A stretch of DNA of 64,000 nucleotides from Tetrapyrgos nigripes. Taxonomy: Eukaryota; Basidiomycota; Agaricomycetes; Agaricales; Campanellaceae. This document shows positions 44,401-55,214 of this stretch, one piece after another; position 1 is the first letter of the stretch; every line of letters begins with the position of its first letter. The notes under the pieces are model-generated. The model was not told the origin of the DNA. It worked only from the letters and a program-made list of their open reading frames with translations, and made no database searches. The translations under genes were made by a program, and so were the position numbers. Where the stretch lies: positions 186,001-250,000 of the forward strand of contig JAACJM010000014.1 in assembly GCA_013368315.1 (NCBI GenBank), in the 5' to 3' direction.

Positions 44401-44929
44401 GTCTCAAACATCTTCAATCCTTGCCAAGCCTGTACGCCTTAACGTGATGCTTGTGATGCACTTGGCAGCCGGAGGGGAAGATCAGGTTCATGCAGCTGTG
44501 CAATAATACATCATTGAGAATTAGTAGAATCAGATATCGATGCACGAGGGAGGTGGAAAGAAAGGGAAACAATGCACTACTCGAAACAACAAAATGTTCG
44601 ACGCAACATACAGAGGAGGAGAGGTAGCGGCTGGATAGAGAAACAGGTGGACAGGTGAGTAGACAAAGAGGCGGATCGATAAAGGGACGGACGAAGAGTC
44701 AAGTCTGAGAAAAATATCATAGCAGCATCATGAATGGATGTAGCATGAAGTGGTCGAAAGCATGGGTACAAAATAGATACCGCAGGATACATGTAACATC
44801 ATACACGCACAATCTGTCATGACAAGAGAGAGAGAGAGTTCTTCCTTCTTCATCCACCACCAGCTCTCCACGTCGCCCTCCAACCCTCCACTTCCTCCTG
44901 GTCCGCGGTCGAGTTTTTTCATCTCCAGC
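41412..44929. other. 3.5-kb gene-poor stretch
   Basis: The largest gap in the window. Open frames are short, on all frames, without family similarity (for example 41558-41833 minus, Lys-rich). The bases GACCGGGGACCTTCTG at about 41519-41534 share 14 bases with the T-arm region of the tRNA-Val, too short to call. The last 300 bp are the 3' flank of the NAC-beta gene. No intact transposon or RNA gene recognised. Confidence 0.4.
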
Positions 44930-45549
44930 CTAGTCAAGCCCAGCAGCCTTCTCCTCAACATCAAAGTTCTCCACTAAATCAGGAACATCGTCATCATCAT
45001 CCTCTTCAGCGTTAGCAGCTGGCCGTTGTTGACCTTGTTGGATAGCCTGGTAAGATTCGGCGAGTTTACGCAGGGATGCGAGAGAGTCTGGACCAAGCTG
45101 GTTCAGGATTCCGGGGACAAGTTCAGTGAGCTCCTTCACGTGTCCAGTCCCGTAGATGGCGAAAGTGTTGGCCGATACAGCGGCGTGTACTGTAAAATAA
45201 GGACACAGTCATTACGAGGGAACGAAGATGGGGAAAATGGAGGAGAATACGCGCCTTTCGGTGCTGTGAAATGCAGTACATTGCCATCCTCTCTGAACAT
45301 GTTCACTTCTTCCACACCAGAGATCGGCTGCACGTTCAATTTCTTCAATGCACCTTGCAGTTTTTTGTCATCCTGTGCCGCGGATGCGTTGGTCTTTCGT
45401 ACGACTTTTCTACGGACGGTTCCCTTTCCGCCTGACAGATTTTTTATCGCGTCAGATCGGAATATGACACAGAGATGAACGAAAAGAAGCTCACCAATTC
45501 TGTTAGCTGCGGCCTTTGCCTGCAACTTTGCTAATTTTGCTTGGTCCAT
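44930..45549 (-). CDS. EGD1: Nascent polypeptide-associated complex subunit beta (EGD1/BTF3)
   Basis: NAC-beta pairs with NAC-alpha and binds nascent chains at the ribosome exit. The start at 45549 gives [19 protein letters not shown]; over an intron it continues with the ribosome-binding [12 protein letters not shown], then [20 protein letters not shown] and [20 protein letters not shown] (NAC domain). The end is the usual [18 protein letters not shown] and an acidic tail with [19 protein letters not shown]. Length, about 160 residues, is normal. The frame is also open upstream to an ATG at 45618, which would add 23 residues; the shorter start matches the family. It is divergent from the GNAT gene. 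Confidence 0.95.
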
Positions 45550-45707
45550 TTGAGTGATTGGGGACGTGGAACGTGGACCAGCTAGATCTGAAGGTTTCTG
45601 TTTACGAGGACCAAGCACAGAGCGAATAAGGTTTCGGATAATTCCGATATTCTCACACAGTTGCCAGTCTGGACTCTGGCTGCATCGATGCTTCTTAGAC
45701 TAGAGTG
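45550..45707. promoter_or_regulatory. 158-bp bidirectional promoter, NAC-beta / GNAT
   Basis: Compact region between divergent start codons. No strong TATA box seen. The part next to NAC-beta could be 5' UTR or an N-terminal extension, since that frame is open to 45618. Confidence 0.4.
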
Positions 45708-46748
45708 ATGTCTGAGAAAGAGTTCTACATTCGGCCAGCAACACCAGACGATGTGGTAGGAATCTTAACCGATTAACTGTCTGCTAACTCATCGTCGGAA
45801 AAGGATGGTATCCTCCAATTGATTACCGATCTAGTCAGTCGATCCCCTCCCTCATCCTAAACCTCTAATTCATGCTTGTATATTGCAACTTTTTAGGCTA
45901 CATATGAGAATGCCCGAGACTCGGTGAAAGCAACCCCAGAGCTTGTGGGTTGCCAGCTACATATCGTATAAACTCAAAGAAATAATGCACTTGCTTTACT
46001 ACAGTTACACCAAAACCTTTTCAAGACGCCCTTCGCCTATGCTTTGCTTGCTTTTCCTGGGAATAGGGACAACAACGCTGCTACAAAGCCTGTAGGACTG
46101 GCGCTCTACTTTTTTAATTTCTCTACATGGACAGGCCGCCCAGGTTTATATGTGCGTTCATCTCAAAATCTCTGTCAAACAGACGCCAAATGCAAACTCT
46201 TTCAAACAGCTGGAGGATCTCTACGTGTCCCCAGAATTCAGAACCTTGGGGATCGGAAAGGTCCTCTTCGGCGAACTGGCTAAAGTTGCCAAAGCAAAGG
46301 CGAGTAATACCAACCGCCGCATTTTCCTCCGCCTTGCATGCTTCCTGCAGAAAAGACATGCAGCCCGACAAGCGAGGAACCATTCTGTGGCCCCTGTTTC
46401 TGACTCGCCGTCTCCCTGTAATTTGAATATAGAATTGTGCAAGGCTGGACTGGGCTGTTCTCAAGGTTCGTCGTCCCTTGTACGGAACGTGAACGAGTTT
46501 AACCAACACAATGCACATTGCTTATTCATTTCTGCTGCATGCTTTATGGTTTCCCTGCTGCCTGACTCCAGTGGAACCAGCCGTCGATCGATTTTTATGA
46601 GAAGAGGGTAAATGCTGTTGCGATGTCAGAGTGGCAAGGCAAGGTGTTTTTTTATTTATAGGATGATATATTTCTAAAAAAGTTAGTAGGAATGCGCTTA
46701 GAAGAAGAGGGTATTGACAACTTGGTTGGTTGGGCGCCGTCAGAGTAG
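45708..46748 (+). CDS. GNAT-family N-acetyltransferase (diamine/SSAT-like)
   Basis: The enzyme transfers acetyl from acetyl-CoA to an amine; closest resemblance by eye is to spermidine/spermine-type acetyltransferases, so a polyamine or small amine is a likely substrate. The ATG at 45708 gives MSEKEFYIRPATPDDVDGIL; later exons give LALYFFNFSTWTGRPGLYLE, DLYVSPEFRTLGIGKVLFGE (acetyl-CoA loop RTLGIG) and AKGCARLDWAVLKWNQPSID with FYEK, as in GNAT motif B. The end is GIDNLVGWAPSE and a TAG at 46746-46748. Five or so introns are present, one of them unusually long between AKAKG and CARLDW (about 46300-46440). Frames join. Confidence 0.87.
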
Positions 46749-47028
46749 GCGGTCAATCCTTGGACTTCGGTGGGATCCTCAGGAACCGGTATAGTGCGGT
46801 ACTTGGGCCGCAATCGGTGGGCAGGGTAGGACAGGGCATAGTGCTAGCGCGGCCAGGGTCCCTCATCATTAACCATGACTCAAAGACGTGGCTCAGGGTT
46901 TCATCAGTGATCACCATGAATCGCGAGCTCGAATTGTATGTTGCGTTTGGGTTCTAGAGTGAAGAAGGAATACAATTGCTTGCCAAGTCAAAACCACAAC
47001 CATATCGAAATAAGAGTAAAGACAAGAG

Positions 47029-47801
47029 TCAGACGCCATCATAACTGGCCCCTCCAGCCTGTATACACCATTACAGGGTCAGTAGTATCCTTTCAGTGAT
47101 ACGATTTGAGCGCACCTTCCGCAACCTCACAACTATGGGATCCTCGTTCAAGTCATCTTTCTCTCGCGCCGCAACCTCGATAGAGTATACCCGCAATACG
47201 GTCTTGACATCAGCAGAATGCACCGAAATCTATGGATCATTTGGTACACGAGCCAGAAGTGAATCCAAGGTAGAACTCAGTCTGAGAATGAAACAGGAAC
47301 AGGATAACCAACAGACCTTAGCTTTTCTCATGACTTTGCATGAATGACCTATCCAAACCTGGAAGACGCCAAAGGTGGACGGCGGACACGGTGGTGAATA
47401 TGAGAAGGCGAGATTCGCGAACAAGGACCCACCACAAGAATGAATTTCTCTCTAGTGGATTCCTTGTCGTTAGAGTAAGCAACGCGAGCATAGGCATAGG
47501 AGGCTTTTGAGTCCTCAAGTACTTCTTTCAGTTCGACAAGGCCTCCAGTACCAGTCTTGCTGAGTACAAGTTTGTCGGAGCGGTCAGACTGTGAGGATGT
47601 GATTGGAGTGATCTCTACGGGCGTTGAGCAACTTGGTACGCTACCTCGTAATTCAGAAGCATCCAGTTCGTCTCTGACTTATCATCGCGCACATCCTGAT
47701 AAGCTACGGAACGAAAAGGAGCGTTTGAACTCCAAGAGGGCTATAAGGTTGAGGAGAAGTAAGAACCTTCTTGAATGCTGGAGTCTGAAACGTCGGCCAT
47801 G
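47029..47801 (-). CDS. Coactosin-like actin-binding protein (ADF-homology domain)
   Basis: Coactosin binds F-actin and counters capping. This gene is split into small exons. The ATG at 47801 gives MADVSDSSIQE, then AYQDVRDDKSETNWMLLNYE, then SDRSDKLVLSKTGTGGLVEL, KEVLEDSKASYAYARVAYSN and EKFILV. A short exon reads VWIGHSCKVMRKAK, and the last begins SVHSADVKTVLRVYSIEVAA and ends RKAGGASYDGV before the stop at 47029. The WIG and KAGGA(S/N)YD blocks are hallmarks of coactosins. Length, about 140 residues, is normal. Five short introns all have GT-AG ends. It is convergent with the GNAT gene and divergent from RRG9. Confidence 0.9.
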
Positions 47802-47954
47802 ATGAGAAGGAAAGGAAAGAGAAGAAAAAAATGTCTAGGAAACGATGGGAGAGCTTGCTGGTTGTTGGGTAGTTGTCTAGTTGATGCCCGTCAATCAACT
47901 CTCGGTGTAGTCGTTCACGTGCACACCAAAATCCCCTTGTAAATTTCGACGACC
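47802..47954. promoter_or_regulatory. 153-bp bidirectional promoter, coactosin / RRG9
   Basis: Short region between divergent start codons. It contains GTTCACGTGCACA (about 47911-47923), which includes a CACGTG E-box, and a TTTTTTTCTTC-type tract on the minus strand near the coactosin start. Confidence 0.45.
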
Positions 47955-48569
47955 ATGTCTATACTCTTCAGACCTGCGCTCCCGAAAAGATCCCCCTTGA
48001 AATGCTTCTATTCGATCCCTTCTTCTGCTGAATTCCTGCGCAAGTGGCGCGGCGATTCACTGTCTTCGTCTTCCTCCTCGAAATCCATATTCGACGATGA
48101 TTCACCGGTCGACCTTTCCGAAAACAATGATGCTGTCAACGGCGTCAGATCCCCTCGTACTTCTCTTCGCCGCAAACCCCCAAAGCAGCCCACACCACCC
48201 CAATTCAAAGCGCATCGACAAACCATACAAAAAGAGTTTCCTGAGGGGTGGAATCCTCCTCATAAAATCTCGCGCGACGCAATGGATGCCCTTCGCCAAC
48301 TGCATCACATGGACAAGGCCAAATTTAACACTCCCGTCCTTGCAGAGAGGTTCAGAATCAGTCCAGAGGCAGTCAGGCGGATTTTAAAAAGTAAATGGGT
48401 TCAGCCCCGGGAAAAGCGGGACAAGGGTTTGGTGAGAGAGAGGGAAACTATGACTTTGAACAAGTTGAAGAATAGGCTAAAGGAGAGGGATGAGATGAAG
48501 CAAGTGGTGGAGGAAACGACTCAGCGGACTTTCGGCATCGATGCCAAAGACCGCCTTACTTTCGAGTAG
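47955..48569 (+). CDS. RRG9: Required for respiratory growth protein 9 (RRG9, neugrin family)
   Basis: RRG9 is a mitochondrial protein needed for mitochondrial genome maintenance in yeast; its animal relative neugrin binds 16S rRNA. One intronless frame of 204 residues. The N-terminus MSILFRPALPKRSPLKCFYS is basic and hydroxylated, as a mitochondrial targeting sequence. After a Ser/Asp-rich linker comes the conserved domain: KEFPEGWNPPHKISRDAMDA, LRQLHHMDKAKFNTPVLAER, FRISPEAVRRILKSKWVQP. The tail is Lys/Glu-rich and helical, ending FGIDAKDRLTFE. The start is well placed, with a typical presequence and no in-frame ATG needed upstream. Confidence 0.92.
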   Translation: MSILFRPALPKRSPLKCFYSIPSSAEFLRKWRGDSLSSSSSSKSIFDDDSPVDLSENNDAVNGVRSPRTSLRRKPPKQPTPPQFKAHRQTIQKEFPEGWNPPHKISRDAMDALRQLHHMDKAKFNTPVLAERFRISPEAVRRILKSKWVQPREKRDKGLVRERETMTLNKLKNRLKERDEMKQVVEETTQRTFGIDAKDRLTFE

Positions 48570-49016
48570 CTTTCTTTTTGACAATTTCACGTCTACTTGT
48601 GAGTCGCAGTCTTAAGCTTAGACTTTGGAATTACAGCTTCTCCCATTGATACAAGATATATAGTATAGTATGTACTAGTAGTACGTAGCCACCCATCTAC
48701 AATAAAGAAAAAAATAATCTATGTACATAAAGTAAGGTATATGTATAAGGTAAACGGAAGTCCTTTGGTACCAAGAATAGTAGTGTACCGGATCTAGCGG
48801 TAGAAAATACGTTAATCGTGCGGTACCGCGAGCCCGTGAATGACCGGTTCTTCTGAGGCTGGAGGCTGCACTTCGTCAATTAACATTACAAGAAAGTGTA
48901 TGTAGATAGAGAGAGCGTGGGACGTAATAGTAGATTGTAGATTGTAGAATGGCCAGAGTTCATCGCGAGTTCGTGTAAAAATCATGAAGAAATAAATGAA
49001 ATAAGGTAGGTCCTTT
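48570..49016. other. Short intergenic, AT-rich
   Basis: Convergent 3' ends of RRG9 and the first P450. AT-rich with short repeats of GTAG/TATA. No gene. Confidence 0.4.
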
Positions 49017-50930
49017 TCATAAAGCGGGCCCGGATCGTTCGTATCGCAAGCTAAACGAGCCTTGAGGTGGTCGACAAAGGAGAATATCATTCCAATTTGG
49101 CGTTGGTGGTGAATCCGCAGGTTTACCGTCCCGGTCGACGACCCAATGGTTGAATCCCATCAAGGCCATAGCGGCTATGACCTTCATCTCCACCTTGGCA
49201 AGACGCTGCCCTAGGCAGGTAGTTTTCCCTGTAAAGCAGATACGTATGGTCAGTGAGAAGGCGAAAGGGACAGTGATAAAGCTCCATACCTCCACCCCAG
49301 CCCACATAGCCATATCCAGTCTCTTTCTGGAAGCTACGTCCAGGATCAAATCTCCAAGGATCGGGGTACAAATCAGGGTTGAGATGAACATCGCTGAAGG
49401 GGTATACCACGTAAGCCCCAGAAGGAATGAGCTTCCCATCGATGTAGGTCTCGGGGCCGAGGTTCTTACGCATAGCGGTATGCGGTTGAGCAACCCTGAG
49501 TGTTTCTTTTATGATAGCATCGAGAACAGGAGTTTCCGCTTCCCATGCTTCAAGAGGTATAGTGCTGAGACGGCCTGAGAGAGTTGCAGAAGCGGTAGAA
49601 GACGATTGGGAGCTAAGAAGTGATTCGACCTCGCTTTTAGCTTTCGCTCTCCAATCCGGATGACTACCCAGGAACGTGAGTAGCCAGCACGCTGCAAGCG
49701 AATGTCAGAAAAATAAACGAGAACGGCAAGGAAGCGATGGAATCGCTTACTCGTCGTGCCTGTTGCCCGGGCGCCAGCAATCAACAGACCCATAATAAAC
49801 TGTAACGCGAGGTCAGCACAAGGTCGGAAGAAAGATGACGCTGAGATACAAACCCCGACAACCACTAACTTGTCATCCCCGGAATCGAGGAGCATTTGGA
49901 GAGTATCATCCCGAGATATCCCACTCTCCTCACGAGATTTGATAGCGGCAACAACGATATCGTATATATCCTTGGTGGCCCATAGCTTTCTAAGCATGGA
50001 CGGGGTGGGCAACCAGGGAAGCAGAACAGTGGCAGGCGTTGTACCTGCATCAAGTGTATCGTAGAGCTTCTTCAGACGAGACACCAGAGCAACATCGTCA
50101 GATATCTCCGAACACGATAAGGTTCGGACTGTGACTTGGAATACGAGCTGTGCAAATCTTGAGCAATCGTTCATGTAAATGAAGCCCAAAGACACCAACC
50201 TCATAAACTTTCTCAAAGGGATCAAAGGATCCCGACGGTCCCCAGCTCTCCATGCATCTCCGAGAATCCTCCACAATAATAGGAATGACTGGAAAAAAAT
50301 AGGTAAGAATGCGTTTTCTGAGCAGGTCAATATATCGAGAATATACTCACGAGAGTTGAGCCTTTCATTCTTCTGAACAGAGGCAAGACGTTTGTGTATC
50401 AAAGCGATACGCTTGGTCTGTAGGTCGGAGGTTACTCCACGGACCATTGGAATCTGTGACGAAAGGTTACTCATGAACATGCGTTAAATTAATAAAAAGA
50501 GGAGCACGCACAGCACCAGAGAGCATCTTGAATCCTTCCGTCAGGTCGAACCCTTTTGCGGAGAAGAACGCTTGTCTACCAGTATCACCGGATACCACTA
50601 TCACGGTGTCCTGACATCATAACATGTTAGTACCCACTCAGGGGCTGACTGTGACAGAGGACGTACTCGTAGTAAGCTGAATTGGAATATTGGATGACCC
50701 GTAACTTGAAAGCCCCAGTTAAGAAAGTCGAATCTTCGACGGAAGAAGGGAGAAACGGCGAAGAGAGAATAAGTAGGAAGGTGCGCAGGGGTATCAACTC
50801 CGTCCTTTTGCAGAGAAGACATAATAGATACAATCATGAGCAACATAACGATGGACATGCAAAAGATAGCTGGGAGGCCTGCAGACAGTAAGGCCAAAGA
50901 AGCAGCTTGGATACCGACGGTGTAAGGCAT
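49017..50930 (-). CDS. Cytochrome P450 monooxygenase (first)
   Basis: Membrane-bound heme monooxygenase of unknown substrate. The ATG at 50930 gives MPYTVGIQAASLALLSAGLP and hydrophobic helices (IFCMSIVMLLMIVSIM), consistent with an ER anchor. Typical basidiomycete blocks follow: DTVIVVSGDTGRQAFFSAKG, and in the I helix QFIMGLLIAGARATGTTS. The K-helix ExxR is present as IIKETLRVAQPHTAMRKNLG. The PERF-region equivalent is DPWRFDPGRSF. The heme-binding loop reads WGGGKTTCLGQRLAK across an intron, so the usual first Phe is Trp while Gly and the Cys ligand are kept. The stop is at 49017. Many short introns; frames join. An extra exon further upstream (to 51256) cannot be excluded. Confidence 0.87.
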
Positions 50931-51743
50931 GATTGAAGGAGCAGGTGCTCGAGCCAGACGAGGTACACCGAAGGAGAAAAAATGAGCAGTGACAAAACGC
51001 AGAAAGCCAAAGTTGCTGGAACATTTTATACCTCCAATGGCCTTGGCGCGTGTAGCGGGAATCAAGAACAGTACGCATACCAATAAAGCAGCAAGATCTG
51101 AGCAATAGTGTAAGAAGCAGCCTGGCTCGGTTCCGAAATTGAATGCAGGCTTGCAGCCGTTGGCTTCGCAACCTCTGACAACACGTGCCGGGCAAGGGTA
51201 TCGGTTGACTGTCGAGGTGAGGCCTTGCTGAGGATCGACCCTTCCTTACTCGTCATCGCCTAGACTGGTTCATCACTCTCCTTTGGAAGTAATCATTGAG
51301 AACGGAGTCGCCGCCCACGTGTATGTAGCTTTAGGGTTGAGATTTAGACTAGGGCCTTAGTATTCAGGCTTCAGGAATGATGTCGCCGACATACCATTCC
51401 CTGGTCGGCCGGGACTAGATGTCGACGGGAATCTGAGTAAACGGATCTCTTGTGGAGATACACTCTGCATCAAAGGCGGTGTCAGAGAAAAAAAACGCGA
51501 GTTTATGGCGTTGTCGGACTGCATGTTACAATCTCGCTGAGTGACGAAATTTCGGCAAGTATCATTTGAGATGGCCGTTTCTATTGAAGAAAGCAAGCAC
51601 CTTTTCAGATGTGCTATTTACGATGTCAAAGCTTGATGAAACCTCGTGTGACTCTAGATGCTGGATTATCAGTCCAAAATAGACAGATTGAGAATAACCG
51701 TCAAAAACAAAGAAACGATTCCATTCAGAGCAGACATACCATG

Positions 51744-53076
51744 TCACAAGAATGGCGCAGGCCTGCAAGATGTGCGCGTATATGCATGTTCGAGAGCAAT
51801 CGTTATTGACTTGTAATGAGCCAAAGCGGCAAGGACCACGCAGAAATGAAATATTTGGTGTGAAGCGAAAAAGTAGTCAAAAGTACCCGGACAAAGGCGC
51901 TCTGGAACACGGTTGGCACTGAAAGAATGTCAGAACAGACGTAAGTTGTCTAATGCATGGAAAGAAATCCAGGCCGTACTAGAGCAATGCCCCACCAATA
52001 TACAAGCCTCCTGACAGCAGCAACCATTGGAATCCCATTTCCGTAAACATCTTATCAATCCCATGGACGTACGTCCAGTGACTGGTCGGTATTACAGCAC
52101 TTAAGCCAAGTGCGATAAAAACAGATGTGCGGGTACCGCGATACAACGGAGTGGCATACACTGGATTCAGGACAATGTAAGCTGCAACTGACTCGCAACA
52201 TTCAGCTTACAAGCGACGGTCATTAACAAAAGGGACGCTCACGGAAGCCGACGGCAGTTATTGCAGCGATATACAACGTTTGAAAGTGTGGTTCACAGTA
52301 AAACCCATAGTATAAGCACGGATAAAATGATCCCACCGTCAATGCCACGATTCCAGAATAGTCATAAGCATTGCATCTAGATGCGACCTGTTCGAATGAT
52401 GAAATATTGTCATCGAAAGAGCCATCAAGGACACCATACCTCCTTTGAATGGCAAGTAACTGTGTGGTAAAAGGCACTGGCCTGTTGAAGATTAAATCAG
52501 AACATGACGTTGAGCATGCTCAGAGAAAGGGGCTTGTTACCAGCAAACAGAACACAGCTGACAACAAAAAAAATCGCGAACATAACAAAATCCGTCCATG
52601 AAGTAGGATGCACTATCAACGACGTCGAATTGACCGTCGCGAGAAAGTACAGAAACAACACTCCACCCCACAGATGACTGTGAATATTGACTGACGAGGT
52701 CGCATAAATGAAGCTGGTGTTTTTTGGTTGGAAAAATCAAACCTGATTCGTTGTGGAGATCTTGTGGGGTGGATCAGCCGAAATACCAAGGCACCCATGC
52801 AATTCCGGGACTTACACGCATAGACCGAGCGGAAACAGCCCCTCCAGTGATTCTGCACTCTGTTTGTTGTGAGAAACCGCCAGCAGCAGCACTCAGGATA
52901 ACCTATCACCTTCGATAACCTGACAGGATGTACTCATTATCTTTTTGCCAGTCTGGAAGCTCAAGCCAACTGATTGTGTTCGATCTGATCGTCTTGAGTG
53001 TTTTCGGTTCTTCGGGGGCCGTATCTCGAAGATTTAAGGCTCCGTTGCGCGGCGGCTCGCGACGAATGACAGGCAT
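51744..53076 (-). CDS. PAQR / adiponectin-receptor-type membrane protein (IZH-like)
   Basis: PAQR proteins are seven-helix membrane enzymes or receptors; fungal Izh members influence zinc and sterol metabolism and ceramide signalling. The ATG at 53076 gives MPVIRREPPRNGALNLRDTA; the conserved N-terminus reads ISWLELPDWQKDNEYILSGY, then over an intron RVQNHWRGCFRSVYA. Helix blocks: SVNIHSHLWGGVLFLYFLAT, FVMFAIFFVVSCVLFAGN, ASAFYHTVTCHSKE with the metal-site S..H, CNAYDYSGIVALTVGSFYPC, TRTSVFIALGLSAVIPTSHW and MGFQWLLLSGGLYIGGALLY. The last helix has FASHQIFHFCVVLAALAHY with the HxxxH zinc motif. The stop is at 51744-51746. About eight short introns. All metal-binding residues seem present. Confidence 0.9.
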
Positions 53077-55214
53077 GGAATGGGAGTAGAAATCCAACAA
53101 GGAACACAGAGGTAACAAACCATGTGAAATTTGGGGATCGACGGAAAAATGAACCGACGTGACCGTACGCGCTTGTTCGCCTGCGGATCCGTCACGGTTA
53201 AGCTTACTCTGCGCACTACTAACAAAATACATTTCCTGGACGAATACCAAGATCCTCACAGACTTTGCTACATACGCAACCAGAACGTGCCTACACCCTC
53301 TGCCCTCGGTTATTTTTACCATCGTTCTCGAGTCAAACTCTCTCAAGTAATCGACCAAGTCTCCTGCAAGTGAGCGTGTACTTTATATTGTCAAATCAAA
53401 AAGGGATGCTACGTGCCAGTTGCTTTGTGTAAGCGTAAGCTATCCACGTACAACACACCTCAAGGCATTTTCGTGCTATAATTCTTTGCTAGTTGACGCG
53501 CATGACGTTTGGGGAATGATTAAGGCTTAATTCTCCAAAATTCCTCCTGCCCTCTTTCTCCTCTTTCCTCGAGTCTGGTTACGCCGTCTGCTGTGCATGT
53601 GCTTTGCTATCCGAAGCAGTTACAGGTTCATGAATTCCCAAAATGCTTCCAGCTCCAAATCGCATTGCAGTGTGGGACTGCGAAGGAAGCGTTTTCCAAA
53701 ATAAGGCTAGCATGGTAGTACACTCGGCGCGCTCACTCCTGTCGAGGCCCGCTGATCCAGCCCAGGCCTGCTGTACATCCCCCCTTTGTTTTACTCTCAG
53801 GAAAAATGAGTCATTCAAATTGCAATGACATGGAGTCAGGTTTCCCCCCTTTTCCTGCTACCGACGGGAAAGTGAAGGATAGCCACTCAGCACGCCATGT
53901 CCCTCGCGAACGGACAGCTTAAACGGAACCTTGATCTATTGAGTTTGCTTTCTTTTTTCCCATAATAGGCAGGTACCCCCGACTTCCATCACTACGGGAA
54001 ACGGACGATTCAAAACGGAACCAGTACGGGGATCTTCGAGAACCAGCTCTAGAACACGCAGAGAAGGCATGCAATTTATGCGCACGAGCGACTGCGAGGA
54101 GAGTTTATCATTCACAGCAAGAAGGGGACCAATTACAGTAAGTTTTGACTTCCTAAAAGCAAAATGAGATCAAGTTCACCCAAGGCGTGGTGAACATTTC
54201 TGTGTTGTGTTTTGTGTTTCCCAAAGGAAAAGGCCGCCAGCAGCGGGAGCTGAATTACATGAAAATCCTTGCTGTATCCATGCAGCGTCCGGGAAAACTC
54301 TTGTCTACAAGTGGCGTAAGAGACAGCGTCGAGTGCACGACAGCACAAATGATTGAAGTCGTATCCATGCAGGAGACGATGAAACATTGGAGAGAACAAT
54401 CTGACATAAGGTTTAAGTAAGGATTTCGAGTACAGAGCATCATATGCTGCTCAGCGCTCAGCAACACGCCTAGGACGCACTTTGTGGCACAGACATCGAG
54501 ACCTGGCACACGGCTAAAAGATTTGCGAACAAGTCGGGTGAGATACAGTTCAAGTGCTAGATATGTCACCGGTGATCAGGATAGTTCATCGCGATGCGCA
54601 TATCGCTGCCAAGGCATTGATTTATTGCCACAACTAATGGCAGGTCAAAAACAAGAGGAGAACGGGAGGGATTCATCAAACAAGATTAAGAAAGACGTCC
54701 TCGTTGCAGACAGGAGAAGGTGGCGTCCATCAAGTCAGCTCTCAACGCGATTCCGATAGTATCCTAGTCCAGCTCGTCGAGTCAGTATCTAGTAGAGGGG
54801 TAGGGCGGCGATCCTACTCTTACCGTCCATTTCTCCCGACCTTTGAAAATAGGAAATACTAGTAAGTCAACAAGGTCTCCACTGATCCTTGACTGCGGCG
54901 AATTGAAGCTTTTTTTGGAAATTCTCTATGTACTATAGCCAACCGAAGCCAACCACTCTTCTTTTTTTAAAAATTTAATCGAATCTCCCTTTGCCGAACG
55001 CTTGGCACAGGTCCCCTAATGCCGGTTTTTTCCTTCCTTGAAGCTGCTCAATCGCCTAAAATAGTCCCCTAGACGACGACTTCTTTCTTCTTTCTTTGCT
55101 AAGAAGGATTACGTTGAATCAAAGTCGGCACCCGGGTACCATTTATTTTCACTTCTTAAGACTCAGGGGAAGGCAGGCAGTGGGATAGGATACTTCTATA
55201 TTCTCTCATCCACC
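53077..55214. other. 2.1-kb intergenic region between divergent genes
   Basis: Promoter regions of the PAQR gene and the second P450 with about 1.5 kb of sequence that shows only short open frames (for example 54484-54759 plus). No known motif, repeat or RNA gene was found. A long G+C-mixed stretch around 53580-53830 has opposed open frames on both strands, probably by chance. Confidence 0.4.
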
